A stretch of DNA of 64,000 nt from Mycolicibacterium sp. MU0053. Lineage in GTDB: Bacteria; Actinomycetota; Actinomycetes; Mycobacteriales; Mycobacteriaceae. The notes below the pieces were generated by a model. The model saw only the letters and a program-made list of their open reading frames with translations. It was not told the origin of the DNA and ran no database searches. The stretch lies in assembly GCF_963378095.1 (NCBI RefSeq), contig NZ_OY726397.1, positions 5,146,001 through 5,210,000 of the forward strand, written 5' to 3'. The first letter of the stretch is position 1. Each line of letters starts with the position of its first letter. A program made the translations under genes and the position numbers. This document shows positions 9,113 to 17,277 of this stretch, piece after piece.

Positions 9113-9245
9113 CCGCCGGTCCGACACCGTCCAATTTCACGGCATGCCAGGGAAAATTGTTTCCCGCCGCCCCCTGCTGATCCCCACCACGGGGTATGGT
9201 CGAGGAATCGGGACCACCCAGGACCCCATAATTCAAGGGGCCAGC

Positions 9246-9386
9246 ATGTCTGATAAGTCTCCTCGTCAAGCCATGGCCAAAAAGTCCGGCAAAAGCCTGA
9301 AAGAAAAACGCGCCGCCAAGCACGCCAAGGCCGCCCAGGCCCAGTCGTCGGCCACCGACTCCCTCATCAATGGCAAGAAGCGCTGA
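9246..9386 (+). CDS. Small basic protein, function unknown
   Basis: This 46-residue, lysine- and alanine-rich protein (MSDKSPRQAMAKKSGKSLKE at the start, INGKKR at the end) begins at ATG 9246, with AAGGGG upstream. It is very basic, predicted helical and without membrane segments; nucleic-acid binding is plausible. Similar short 'MSDKSPRQ..KKSGKS' proteins occur in mycobacteria as far as I recall, but no function is known to me. Its last 17 bp overlap the start of the next gene. Confidence 0.75.
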   Translation: MSDKSPRQAMAKKSGKSLKEKRAAKHAKAAQAQSSATDSLINGKKR

Positions 9387-10533
9387 CCGGCCACAGCTTT
9401 CGCTAGGCGTCCTGGCTCATTCGCGTAAGCCGAATGAGCGCCGATTGCCGATTCATCCGGCGCATTTCAGCCGCATCGACGCCGGTATCCAGCACCGTGT
9501 CTTCGTTGAGCACGGCTACGGCGCCGGCTTCGGCGCCACTGACGAAATGCTGGCCGAATCCGTCGGCGGAATCAGGACTCGGGCACAGCTGATCGCGGAC
9601 TGCGATGTCGTCCTGCTCCCCAAGGTGCAGGCCGAAGACCTCGTGGAAATGAAAGACGGACAGGTTGTTTGGGGCTGGCCGCATTGTGTGCAAGACACCG
9701 CGCTGACCCAGGTTGCCATCGATCGACGATTGACGTTGATCGCGTTCGAGGCCATGAACCATTGGCGCAGCGACGGCGGCTTCGGTGTGCACGTCTTTCA
9801 CAAGAACAACGAGTTGGCCGGGTACTGCTCGGTGCTGCACGCGATGCAGCTCGCGGGGGTCACCGGCAGTTACGGGCGCCGGTTGAGTGCGGCGGTGATC
9901 GGCTTCGGCGCGACGGCTCGCGGGGCGATCACCGCCCTGAACGCCCACGGCGTCGACGAGGTGCGCGTGCTGACCAACCGAGAGGTGGCCGCCGTCGCAT
10001 CCCCGATCCACTCCACCCAGATCTTCCAGATGGGGCAGGACGAGGACGACCCCACTCGGACCTGGGTGGAGATGCCCGACGGGCCGGTGGCGGTGGCCGA
10101 GTTCCTGTCCGACAGCGACATCGTCGTCAACTGTGTGCTGCAGGATCCCACCTCGCCGTTGGTATTCGTCACCGAAGACGAATTGACGAAGTTCGCCCCG
10201 GGCAGCCTCATCGTCGACGTCTCGTGTGATGCCGGCATGGGTTTCAGTTGGGCCCGGCCGACCACCTTCGACGATCCGGTGGTCGAATTGCCCAGGGGCG
10301 TACTTTATTACGCCGTCGACCACAGTCCGTCGTATCTGTGGAGCTCGGCGACCTGGGAAATCAGCGAGGCGCTGTTACCGCACCTCGAAACTGTCCTCGA
10401 CGGTCCGGCCGCGTGGGACGAGTCCCCGACGATTGCGCGCGCCATCGAGATTCGCGACGGCGTGGTACTGAACCCCGCCATCTTGTCGTTTCAGAACCGG
10501 GCCGAGGCCTATCCGCATGAGCGGCTACGCTAG
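9370..10533 (+). CDS. AlaDH/PNT-like dehydrogenase, similar to N5-(carboxyethyl)ornithine synthase
   Basis: The 387-residue protein has an alanine dehydrogenase/transhydrogenase N-terminal domain (SRKPNERRLPIHP near residue 19, VFVEHGYGAGFG near 44) and a Rossmann domain with AAVIGFGATARGAITAL (about residues 173-189). The combination, with VWGWPHCVQD and the late DHSPSYLWSSATWEIS, resembles N5-(carboxyethyl)ornithine synthase, which reductively condenses pyruvate with ornithine using NADPH. Saccharopine or lysine dehydrogenase-like activity is an alternative. The start overlaps the small basic gene by 17 bp. A cobalamin riboswitch begins right after the stop. Confidence 0.8.
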   Translation: MARSADRPQLSLGVLAHSRKPNERRLPIHPAHFSRIDAGIQHRVFVEHGYGAGFGATDEMLAESVGGIRTRAQLIADCDVVLLPKVQAEDLVEMKDGQVVWGWPHCVQDTALTQVAIDRRLTLIAFEAMNHWRSDGGFGVHVFHKNNELAGYCSVLHAMQLAGVTGSYGRRLSAAVIGFGATARGAITALNAHGVDEVRVLTNREVAAVASPIHSTQIFQMGQDEDDPTRTWVEMPDGPVAVAEFLSDSDIVVNCVLQDPTSPLVFVTEDELTKFAPGSLIVDVSCDAGMGFSWARPTTFDDPVVELPRGVLYYAVDHSPSYLWSSATWEISEALLPHLETVLDGPAAWDESPTIARAIEIRDGVVLNPAILSFQNRAEAYPHERLR

Positions 10534-10534
10534 G

Positions 10535-10690
10535 CGCGGTATACCCGCGACGGGGCCAGGAAGTCGGTGTGAATCCGGCACGGTCCCGCCACTGTGACCG
10601 GGGAGCGGACCCCATGCGTGACCACGGCCTTCGGGCTGGAAGGTCGGGGCGAGTGATGATCCGGGAGTCAGGACACTGCGCCGCCGCGGA
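10535..10690 (+). ncRNA. Cobalamin (B12) riboswitch upstream of FhuF-like gene
   Basis: The stretch shows the ordered conserved blocks of the cobalamin aptamer: GGCCAGGAAGTCGGTGTGAA, the B12-box core CCCGCCACTGTGACCGGGGA at about 10583-10604, and GAGTCAGGACACTGCG at about 10664-10679. Downstream, a GGGG/CCCC hairpin at about 10701-10716 precedes the GGAG ribosome binding site at about 10722, consistent with translational control. B12 riboswitches normally repress biosynthesis or uptake genes when adenosylcobalamin is abundant. Boundaries are approximate. Confidence 0.88.
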
Positions 10691-10732
10691 CCGCAATGGC
10701 GGGGCGTGGAGACCCCGGAACGGAGATCGCTC

Positions 10733-11506
10733 ATGTACGCGCACGCCTGCCCACGGATGCCTCTCGGCCTACCGCACCGCGTTGCACCGCGGGCCGATCC
10801 CGAGCGGGTGCGGGCCGCGGTTGCGGACGTGGCCAGGTTCGGCCCGCCCTATCCGCTGTACCTCGATCCCGGGACCGCCGCGTTGTCCCGTCAGCAGTTG
10901 TGCGAGCCGAGCCAACTGCGATCGCTTCTCGGTGCGATCGGGGACCGCGTCGGCTCTGACGAGGATCGGGTCACCGCGTCCACGCTGCAGTACGGCTTCG
11001 CCGCACGGTGTTGGTCGCTGGTCTTGGGCGCCTGGCAACGCGGCGGCGTGGTGATCGACCTGCGCGGTCTTGGCTACGTCGTCAATCCCTCTGGGTCAGT
11101 AGATTTGGCTCTCAACGACTTCCGGGGTTGGGAGGGCAGCTCGATGGAATTCGATGAGGTGGTCGAGGTCATGGCGTACTCGATTCTCAGTGATCAGTTC
11201 ACTGGTTTCCACGCGGCATTGCGCGGGGTTGCCCGGGTTGCCGATGGATTGCTGTGGGGGAACGCGGCCTCGGCGTTGTCCTCGGGCGCGCGCAGGGTTG
11301 CCGCGGGCCGGTCCGACGATCGGGTCACGCCGCTGGCGACTGCGCTGCTGTCCAGGGCTCCGTTGCGCAACAAGATGGTTTCCGCGCCGGTCGGCGGCGC
11401 CCGTCGGAGTACCTGTTGCCTGTGGTACCGCACCCGGGACCGGACCAAGTGCGGCGACTGCCCGCTGACCGAGCGCGCTGTCCTGCGGCGGGACGTTCGC
11501 CACTGA
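10733..11506 (+). CDS. FhuF-like [2Fe-2S] ferric/cofactor reductase family protein under B12 riboswitch control
   Basis: The 257-residue protein starts at ATG 10733, 7 bp after GGAG. Its C-terminus carries a four-cysteine cluster, CCLWYRTRDRTKCGDCPL, matching the [2Fe-2S] site (CC-x10-C-x2-C) of FhuF, the ferric-siderophore reductase. The rest resembles the FhuF-type fold (TLQYGFAARCWSLVLGAW). There is no signal peptide. Because a cobalamin riboswitch precedes it, the likely role is in cobalamin acquisition, for example reducing Co(III) after import, rather than siderophore reduction; that is inference. The importer genes at 54-57 kb have their own cobalamin riboswitch. Confidence 0.82.
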   Translation: MYAHACPRMPLGLPHRVAPRADPERVRAAVADVARFGPPYPLYLDPGTAALSRQQLCEPSQLRSLLGAIGDRVGSDEDRVTASTLQYGFAARCWSLVLGAWQRGGVVIDLRGLGYVVNPSGSVDLALNDFRGWEGSSMEFDEVVEVMAYSILSDQFTGFHAALRGVARVADGLLWGNAASALSSGARRVAAGRSDDRVTPLATALLSRAPLRNKMVSAPVGGARRSTCCLWYRTRDRTKCGDCPLTERAVLRRDVRH

Positions 11507-11555
11507 GCGGGAGGTGCTCTGGCGCAGCGCCGCCCCGGACACCACCATCGGATCA

Positions 11556-13181
11556 ATGCACGCAGCCGGTGAATACGACGTCATCGTGGTGGGTTTCGGC
11601 GCGGCCGGTGCCGCCGCCGCGATCGAGGCCGCCGATCACGGCGCGCGGGTACTGGTCCTGGACCGCGGTTATGGCGGCGGCGCCACCGCGTTGTCCGGCG
11701 GCATCGTCTACGCGGGCGCCGGCACGGCCGAGCAACAGGCCGGCGGCTATGCGGACACCGTCGAGGACATGCGCGCCTACCTGCGGGCCGAGGTCGGTGA
11801 TGCCGTCAGCGACGACACCCTCACCCGGTTCTGTGAGCAGAGCCCGACGATGATCGAGTGGCTCAAGGCCCAGGGGGTGCCGTTCCGCGGCGGCCCGGTG
11901 TCGTCGTACAAGACCTCCTACCCCACCGACGACTTCTACCTCTACTACTCCGGCAACGAAAAGGCCTACCCCCACAGCCGGCACACGCGTCCGGCGCCGC
12001 GCGGCCACCGCGTCGTGGCCCCCGGCATGAGTTCGGGCAAGGTCATGTTCGAGCACCTGAGCCGCTCCGCCAAGACCAAGGGCGTCGACGTCGTCCCGCT
12101 GGCACGGGTACACGATCTGATCAAGGACGACCAAGGCCGCGTCACCGGTGTCCGCTATCACGCGGTGGATCCCAATCATCGCGCTGCACAGCGGTACTCG
12201 AGGCTGACCAGACTTACCGGCAAGGTGGGCACCTGGATGCCTGGCCTGGTCAAGGGCGTGGTCGCCCGGGCTGAGCGGATCTGGTCCGAGGCCGCGGTGG
12301 AGCATGAAGCCCACGCCGGCGCGGTGGTGCTGGCGGCCGGTGGCTTCATCTACAACCGCCCGTGGATGCAGGAGTTCGCACCGCAGTTCATGAAGATCTC
12401 GCCGCTGGGCACCCCCGGCGACGACGGCACCGGGATCGCCCTCGGCCTGTCCGCCGGCGGCAAGACCGACAAGATGGGCAATGTCACCGCGTGGCGCTTC
12501 CTGGCGCCGCCCAGCGCGTTCCTGGAGGGGCTGACGGTCGGCGCGGACGGTCGGCGGATCGCCAACGAGGACCTCTACGGCGCGACCCATGGCAACGTCA
12601 TGATGCGCGAGTTCAGCGGCTGTGGGTGGGCGATATACGACGCACCGACCTGGAAGAAGGTCCGTGCACAGATCGGCGAGCAGACTCAACTGTTCCAGCG
12701 CCTGCAGCTGATCTACCTCTTCACAGTCGGGCACAAGAAGGCCGCCACAATCGAGGCGATCGCGCGGAAGAACGGCATCGACCCGGCGGGGCTGCGACGG
12801 ACATTCGACGAGTACCGGCGTGGAATCGACAGTGGTGCCGGTGATCCGGGCCGCAAGGTAGCCGAACTGTGCCCGCCGATGCGAACGGGACCGTTCTATT
12901 CGATCAACATCTCCGCCGACTCGTCGACGTTCTACCCCATTCCGGGGCTGACGCTCGGCGGCTTGGTCGTCGACGAGAGCACCGGCGAGGTCGTGCACCG
13001 CGACGGTGGGGTGGTGTCGGGACTGTACGCCGCCGGCCGCAACGCGGTCGGCATCTGTTCCAACAGCTATGTCAGCGGCCTGTCGATCTCCGACTGCATC
13101 TTCAGCGGCCGCCGCGCCGGCACCCACGCGGCGCAGACCGGGCCCAACGGACCGTCGCACCACTTAGGGTCAGCACGGTGA
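11556..13181 (+). CDS. FAD-binding dehydrogenase, KstD/fumarate-reductase flavoprotein family
   Basis: The 541-residue flavoprotein has the N-terminal dinucleotide motif VIVVGFGAAGAAAAIEAAD (residues 9-27), ATALSGGIVYAGAG near 45, the internal VVLAAGGFIYN near 258 and GLYAAGRNAVGICSNSYVSG near 490. It belongs to the FAD_binding_2 family with 3-ketosteroid 1-dehydrogenases and fumarate reductases. It lacks the YPGxGxTIG segment that carries a catalytic tyrosine in true KstDs, having NSYVSGLSISD instead, so its reaction may differ. Its stop overlaps the next start (GTGA), which couples it to a meta-cleavage-type hydrolase. The start at 11556 places the FAD motif near the N-terminus. Confidence 0.85.
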   Translation: MHAAGEYDVIVVGFGAAGAAAAIEAADHGARVLVLDRGYGGGATALSGGIVYAGAGTAEQQAGGYADTVEDMRAYLRAEVGDAVSDDTLTRFCEQSPTMIEWLKAQGVPFRGGPVSSYKTSYPTDDFYLYYSGNEKAYPHSRHTRPAPRGHRVVAPGMSSGKVMFEHLSRSAKTKGVDVVPLARVHDLIKDDQGRVTGVRYHAVDPNHRAAQRYSRLTRLTGKVGTWMPGLVKGVVARAERIWSEAAVEHEAHAGAVVLAAGGFIYNRPWMQEFAPQFMKISPLGTPGDDGTGIALGLSAGGKTDKMGNVTAWRFLAPPSAFLEGLTVGADGRRIANEDLYGATHGNVMMREFSGCGWAIYDAPTWKKVRAQIGEQTQLFQRLQLIYLFTVGHKKAATIEAIARKNGIDPAGLRRTFDEYRRGIDSGAGDPGRKVAELCPPMRTGPFYSINISADSSTFYPIPGLTLGGLVVDESTGEVVHRDGGVVSGLYAAGRNAVGICSNSYVSGLSISDCIFSGRRAGTHAAQTGPNGPSHHLGSAR

Positions 13182-14047
13182 CGACGCAGACCTACGACCA
13201 TGACCAGACCTTGCGCGAGGTAACGACCCCCGCGGGCGTGCTTCGGTATCACGAGGCCGGCGACGGCCCGCCGCTGCTGCTGCTGCACGGTTCGGGCCCG
13301 GGCGTGACGGGGTGGCGCAACTTCCGCGGCAACCTCGCCGTGTTCGCCGCACACTTCCGCTGCCTGATCTTGGAATTCCCCGGTTACGGCGTGAGCGACG
13401 ACTTCGGGGGTCACCCGGTGGTGGACGCGCAGGCCGCCATGGTGCATTTCACCGATGCCCTGCAACTGGAGCGCGCGGACATCATCGGCAACTCAATGGG
13501 CGGCGGCGTCGGCATCAACTTCGCGATCAATCACCCCGAGCGGGTCGGCAAACTCGTCACCATCGGCGGGATCGGCACCAACATCTTCAGTCCCGGCCCC
13601 AGCGAGGGCATCCGGCTGCTGCAGGAGTTCACCGAGAACCCCACGCGGGAGCGGCTGATCGACTGGCTGCATTCGATGGTCTACGACCCGGCGCTGGTGA
13701 CCGAGCAACTCATCGAGGAACGCTGGGCGTTGGCCACCGAGCCCGAGACCCTGGCGGCCGCGCGCCGGTTGTACGGCAAGGCCGCCTTCGCCGCGATGAT
13801 GGACATGATGCGCAAGGCCGACTTTCCGATGCCGTGGGCGACCATGCACAAACTCACCGTCCCGACGCTGCTCACCTGGGGTCGCGACGACCGCGTAAGC
13901 CCGCTGGACATGGCATTGATCCCGATGCGCACGATTCCCAACGCGGAATTCCACGTGTTCCCCAACTGCGGACACTGGGTGATGATCGAGGCCAAGGCCG
14001 CGTTCGAGCGGACGGTGCTGTCGTTCCTGGCGCGGGACCGAGGCTGA
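13178..14047 (+). CDS. Alpha/beta hydrolase, HsaD/meta-cleavage product hydrolase type
   Basis: The 289-residue protein starts at GTG 13178 inside the preceding stop. It shows LLLLHGSGPGVTGWRNFRGN (oxyanion hole), the nucleophile elbow GNSMGGG, the acid in TWGRDDRVSP and the catalytic histidine in NCGHWVMIE. The SxMVYDPALVTEQLIEERW region resembles HsaD, which hydrolyses the C-C bond of the ring-cleavage product 4,9-DSHA in steroid degradation, and also BphD/MhpC enzymes. In this context an HsaD-like role is plausible, with the extradiol dioxygenase encoded at 18.5 kb. HsaD itself is normally linked to hsaA/hsaC, whereas here it is paired with a KstD-like gene. Confidence 0.85.
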   Translation: MTTQTYDHDQTLREVTTPAGVLRYHEAGDGPPLLLLHGSGPGVTGWRNFRGNLAVFAAHFRCLILEFPGYGVSDDFGGHPVVDAQAAMVHFTDALQLERADIIGNSMGGGVGINFAINHPERVGKLVTIGGIGTNIFSPGPSEGIRLLQEFTENPTRERLIDWLHSMVYDPALVTEQLIEERWALATEPETLAAARRLYGKAAFAAMMDMMRKADFPMPWATMHKLTVPTLLTWGRDDRVSPLDMALIPMRTIPNAEFHVFPNCGHWVMIEAKAAFERTVLSFLARDRG

Positions 14048-14049
14048 CT

Positions 14050-14163
14050 CTCCTCGCCGCCGTGGACGGGGCGCGCGCCGCGGGTCTCGACGAGCTACGG
14101 CTCATCCCGACGACCGCCGATCCCGACGAAATCGATCGTGCACGTGAGGTGCTCAGCATCTAG
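14050..14163 (+). pseudogene. C-terminal remnant of a luciferase-like (LLM class) oxidoreductase
   Basis: After the hydrolase stop, a frame gives LLAAVDGARAAGLDELRLIP, then TTADPDEIDRAREVL before TAG at 14161. This 'GxDELxLIPTTADPDEIDR' pattern is the typical C-terminus of F420/FMN-dependent luciferase-like monooxygenases. Only about 38 residues are present, with no start codon or upstream domain, because the hydrolase occupies the preceding sequence in another frame. It looks like the leftover end of a gene replaced or deleted at this junction. Confidence 0.5.
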
Positions 14164-14402
14164 GCCCGGCCTTGCGATGCGTGTGATGTTTCGCGCGGCT
14201 GGCCAGCGCAAGGATGCGTTGGTTTCGCTGCTCTCCACGAGGCTCCTCGATCGTGGCCCGTCATCGTCTGCTGACGTCCATCCACAGCATGGACCGCGCA
14301 CGGGCCCCTCGCCGGTCACCTGTGGATATCCGTCACCCGAAGATGACGGCATCTGGTCGAGAGGCCGTCCGGAGACAGCCCGGCAGCCTATTCAGCGATG
14401 TC

Positions 14403-16016
14403 CTAGACCTGCTTGAGCAGATCGAATCCCTTGTAGCCAGCACCCGCCACTTCCGCGCAGATGTCGAGGTAGGCGGCGAACCCGCCGATGAAAAGCAGGA
14501 ACACGCGCGGCTTTCCGGGCACGTTGGCGCCCATGTACCACGAGTTCGCCCGCGGGAACAGCGTGCCCTCGGCGCGGCGATTGCACTCGGCGATCCAGTT
14601 GTCCACCGCGTCCGGGGTCGCCTCGATGGCGGCGAGGTCGTGCTGGTCGAGATGGGCGATGGCATCGGCGATCCAGTTGATGTGGGCCTCGGCGTGCAGG
14701 ACCATGTTGGCCAACACCGCGGGCGCCCCGGGGCCCGACACCAGGAACAGGTTGGGGAAGCCGTCGACACCGAGGCCCAGGTAGGTGCGCGGCCCGTCGG
14801 CCCAATCCTCGACGAGTCGCTGTCCGTCTCGACCGACGATGTCGATCTTGGCCAGGGTGCCGGTCATCGCGTCGAACCCGGTGGCCAGCACCAGGGCGTC
14901 GACGTCGTAATGCGCCGCCGCGGTCGCGATGCCCGACTCGTCGATCGACTCGATCGGAGTCTTGCGGACGCTGACCAGGGACACGTTCGGGCGGTTGAAG
15001 GTCTGAAAGTAGTTGGTGTCGGTGCAAATTCGCTTGGTGCCGATCGGGTGGTCATCGGGGATCAGCAGGTCGGCGACCTCCGGGTCGTCGATGACCGCGC
15101 GGACCTTCTGCTCATAGAACCTGCGGGCCTCTTCGTTGGCCTCGAGGTTGATCATCTGGTCGGAGAACGTCTTGGAGAACAGCACTCCGCCCAGGCTCCA
15201 CCGCTTTTCGAACGCCGCCTGCCGTTCCTCCGGGGTGACCTCCATGGTCAGCTTCGGGTGCGCCACGTGCGGAGATCCGCCGCCGCTGCGCCAGGACATC
15301 CGTCGCCGCTCGTCGTAGGTGTCCTTGGCGTGCGCGATCTCCTCGGCCGTCAGCGTCCGGTTCCCCGCCGGGACACTGTAATTCGGGGTGCGCTGGAACA
15401 CATACAGTTCGGCGGCCTGCTTGGCGATCACGGGAATGGACTGAATCCCCGAGGAGCCAGTCCCGATCACCGCAACCCGCTTGCCGGTGAAGTCCACGCC
15501 CTCATGCGGCCAGTGGGCGGTGTGATAGACCTCGCCGCCGAAGGAGTCCAGCCCCGGGATGTCGGGAGTCAGCGGCGAGGAGAGCGGGCCGGTGGCCATG
15601 ACCACGAATCGCGTGGTGATCACCTCACCGGTGTCGGTGCTGACCGTCCACCGCAAGGTGTCCTCGTCGAGCACCGTCGAGGCGACCTTGGTGTTGAACG
15701 TGATTCCGGAACGCAGATCCAGTTTGTCGGCAACCCAGTTGATGTAGGCAAGAATCTCGGGTTGGGTGGCGTACTTCTCGGTCCACGTCCACTCCTGCTG
15801 CAACTCGTCGGAGAACGAATAGCAGTAGTCCAGACTCTCGACGTCACATCGCGCGCCCGGGTATCGGTTGAAGTACCAGGTGCCGCCCACCTCCGGGGCC
15901 GCCTCGTACACCCGGACGGTGAGGCCTTGCGCACGGAACTTGTGCAGGGCGTACAGACCGGCGAATCCGGCACCCACCACAACAACATCGACATGGCTAT
16001 CGGTCGCGGTACTCAC
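14403..16016 (-). CDS. Baeyer-Villiger monooxygenase (type I, FAD/NADPH)
   Basis: The 537-residue protein starts at GTG 16016. It has the FAD Rossmann motif VVVVGAGFAG (residues 11-20), GGTWYFNRYPGARCD near 44, the BVMO fingerprint FGGEVYHTAHWP (residues 159-170) and the NADPH Rossmann motif VIGTGSSG near 182. Such enzymes insert oxygen next to a ketone to give an ester or lactone and occur in the degradation of steroids, cyclic ketones and terpenoids. It is divergent from the KshB-like gene across 129 bp that contain a copy of the shared cluster motif. The normal length and intact motifs indicate a functional enzyme. Confidence 0.92.
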   Translation of the reverse strand: MSTATDSHVDVVVVGAGFAGLYALHKFRAQGLTVRVYEAAPEVGGTWYFNRYPGARCDVESLDYCYSFSDELQQEWTWTEKYATQPEILAYINWVADKLDLRSGITFNTKVASTVLDEDTLRWTVSTDTGEVITTRFVVMATGPLSSPLTPDIPGLDSFGGEVYHTAHWPHEGVDFTGKRVAVIGTGSSGIQSIPVIAKQAAELYVFQRTPNYSVPAGNRTLTAEEIAHAKDTYDERRRMSWRSGGGSPHVAHPKLTMEVTPEERQAAFEKRWSLGGVLFSKTFSDQMINLEANEEARRFYEQKVRAVIDDPEVADLLIPDDHPIGTKRICTDTNYFQTFNRPNVSLVSVRKTPIESIDESGIATAAAHYDVDALVLATGFDAMTGTLAKIDIVGRDGQRLVEDWADGPRTYLGLGVDGFPNLFLVSGPGAPAVLANMVLHAEAHINWIADAIAHLDQHDLAAIEATPDAVDNWIAECNRRAEGTLFPRANSWYMGANVPGKPRVFLLFIGGFAAYLDICAEVAGAGYKGFDLLKQV

Positions 16017-16060
16017 GGCAGCGAGGTTAGGTCGCCGCCGCGGACCGGGCCGGGGTGCTT

Positions 16061-16080
16061 CCCGGTCAACGGGCAACCGG
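16061..16080. promoter_or_regulatory. Shared cluster motif, site a (between BVMO and kshB)
   Basis: CCCGGTCAACGGGCAACCGG lies 45 bp before the BVMO start and 66 bp before the kshB start. It is a diverged match to the motif at 17219 and 37452 (CCG-TCAACGGG shared). It is the weakest pair match among the sites and needs testing. Confidence 0.3.
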
Positions 16081-16145
16081 ATATTTCTCCCGACCACCGG
16101 TGACTGCGACTTCCGGGCCGCGCCGCTCGAACCAGAATGCACGCC

Positions 16146-17207
16146 ATGACCGACGCCGAATCCAGCGACCGGCCCGCGGCCTCTTCGCGCGGCGTACCGC
16201 TGACCGTGACCGCCGTGATCGACGAAAGCCACGACGCCAAGTCGCTGGTGTTCACGATCCCCGACGAGCACCGCGCCCGGTTCGATTACCGCCCGGGACA
16301 GTTCCTGACGCTGCGCATTCCCAGCACGCAGACCGGTTCGGTGGCCCGCTGCTACTCGCTTGCCAGTTCCCCGCACACCGACGCCGCCCCCAAGGTCACC
16401 ATCAAACGCACCGACGCCGGCTACGGATCGAACTGGCTGTGCGACAACGCTGCTGTCGGTGCCACCATCGAAGCGCTGCCGCCCGCGGGCCTTTTCACAC
16501 CCGATGATCTCGACGCGGACTTTCTGCTGTGGGCGGCCGGCAGCGGTGTCACGCCGGTGATGTCGATTCTCAAGTCGGTGCTCACCGGCGGCGACGGTCG
16601 GGTGGTGCTGTGTTACGCCAACCGCGACGAACGCTCGGTCATTTTCGCCGCGGAACTGCGGGAGCTGGCGGCCCGCCATGCCGGTCGGCTGACCGTCCTG
16701 CACTGGCTCGAGTCGATCCAGGGTTTACCGACCCGCGCGCAGCTGAGCGGTTTCGCCCGCATGTTCACCGGATACCAGTCGTTCATCTGCGGACCGGGAC
16801 CGTTCATGGCGGTGGTGCAGGAGGCGCTGACCGAGGCGGGCACACCGCGGGAGAACATCCACCTCGAGGTCTTCCAGTCGCTGACCGGCGACCCCTTCGT
16901 CGACGGTCCCGTCGAGGACCTCCCCGACGACGGTGCGGCCGCGGAAGTGGCGGTAACCCTCGACGGAACGGTGCACAACCTGCGCTGGCCGAAGGGACGC
17001 AACCTGGTCGACGTCATGCTCGCGGCCGGTCTCGAGGCCCCGTACTCGTGCCGGGAAGGCAACTGCGGATCGTGTGCGGCCACCCTCGTCGAAGGCGAGG
17101 TCGACCGGGGTGATGCCGACATTCTCGAGGCCGAGGACATCGCCGACGGGCTGTTCCTGGCGTGCCAGGCGTGCCCGCTGTCGGACCGGGTGCTGGTGGA
17201 ATTCTGA
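16146..17207 (+). CDS. kshB: 3-ketosteroid 9-alpha-hydroxylase reductase-type flavoprotein (KshB-like)
   Basis: The 353-residue protein has a ferredoxin-NADP reductase module (FAD motif ARCYSLASSP near residue 59, NAD motif WAAGSGVTPVMSI near 130, FICGPGPFM near 213) fused to a C-terminal plant-type [2Fe-2S] domain (CREGNCGSC...CQAC). This order is that of KshB, which passes electrons from NADH to the Rieske oxygenase KshA; phenylacetyl-CoA epoxidase reductase (PaaE) is similar. The steroid-type neighbours favour KshB. A KshA gene lies 17 kb away in the same island. An ATG 9 bp earlier (16137) is an alternative start. Confidence 0.85.
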   Translation: MTDAESSDRPAASSRGVPLTVTAVIDESHDAKSLVFTIPDEHRARFDYRPGQFLTLRIPSTQTGSVARCYSLASSPHTDAAPKVTIKRTDAGYGSNWLCDNAAVGATIEALPPAGLFTPDDLDADFLLWAAGSGVTPVMSILKSVLTGGDGRVVLCYANRDERSVIFAAELRELAARHAGRLTVLHWLESIQGLPTRAQLSGFARMFTGYQSFICGPGPFMAVVQEALTEAGTPRENIHLEVFQSLTGDPFVDGPVEDLPDDGAAAEVAVTLDGTVHNLRWPKGRNLVDVMLAAGLEAPYSCREGNCGSCAATLVEGEVDRGDADILEAEDIADGLFLACQACPLSDRVLVEF

Positions 17208-17216
17208 CCAGGGGAT

Positions 17217-17251
17217 CCGGTCCGCTCAACGGGATGGGACTAGCGGACCGG
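17217..17251. promoter_or_regulatory. Perfect inverted repeat between kshB-like and hsaA-like genes
   Basis: Arms CCGGTCCGCT and AGCGGACCGG are perfect over 10 bp with a 15-nt loop, and partly extend outward as CAGGG/CCCTG. The structure lies 10 bp after the kshB stop and 27 bp before the hsaA-like start, overlapping the shared cluster motif. It could be an operator, a terminator, or both. Confidence 0.55.
17219..17240 (+). promoter_or_regulatory. Shared cluster motif, site b (upstream of hsaA-like gene)
   Basis: The core CCGCTCAACGGGATGGGAC lies 38 bp before the ATG of the hsaA-like gene. It closely matches site g (CCGCTGACCGGGACGGGAC), with 16 identities in 19. A possible -10 element TATCTT is a few bases before the ATG, which would give a leaderless mRNA and place the motif about 40-60 bp upstream of transcription start. 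Confidence 0.5.
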
Positions 17252-17277
17252 GGCCCTGCCCAGCCACTATCTTCAGC

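Noticed and set aside
16017..16703. Minus-strand frame extending the BVMO N-terminus
   Set aside because: The extension is antisense to kshB and lacks protein-family features; the FAD motif is correctly placed when starting at 16016.
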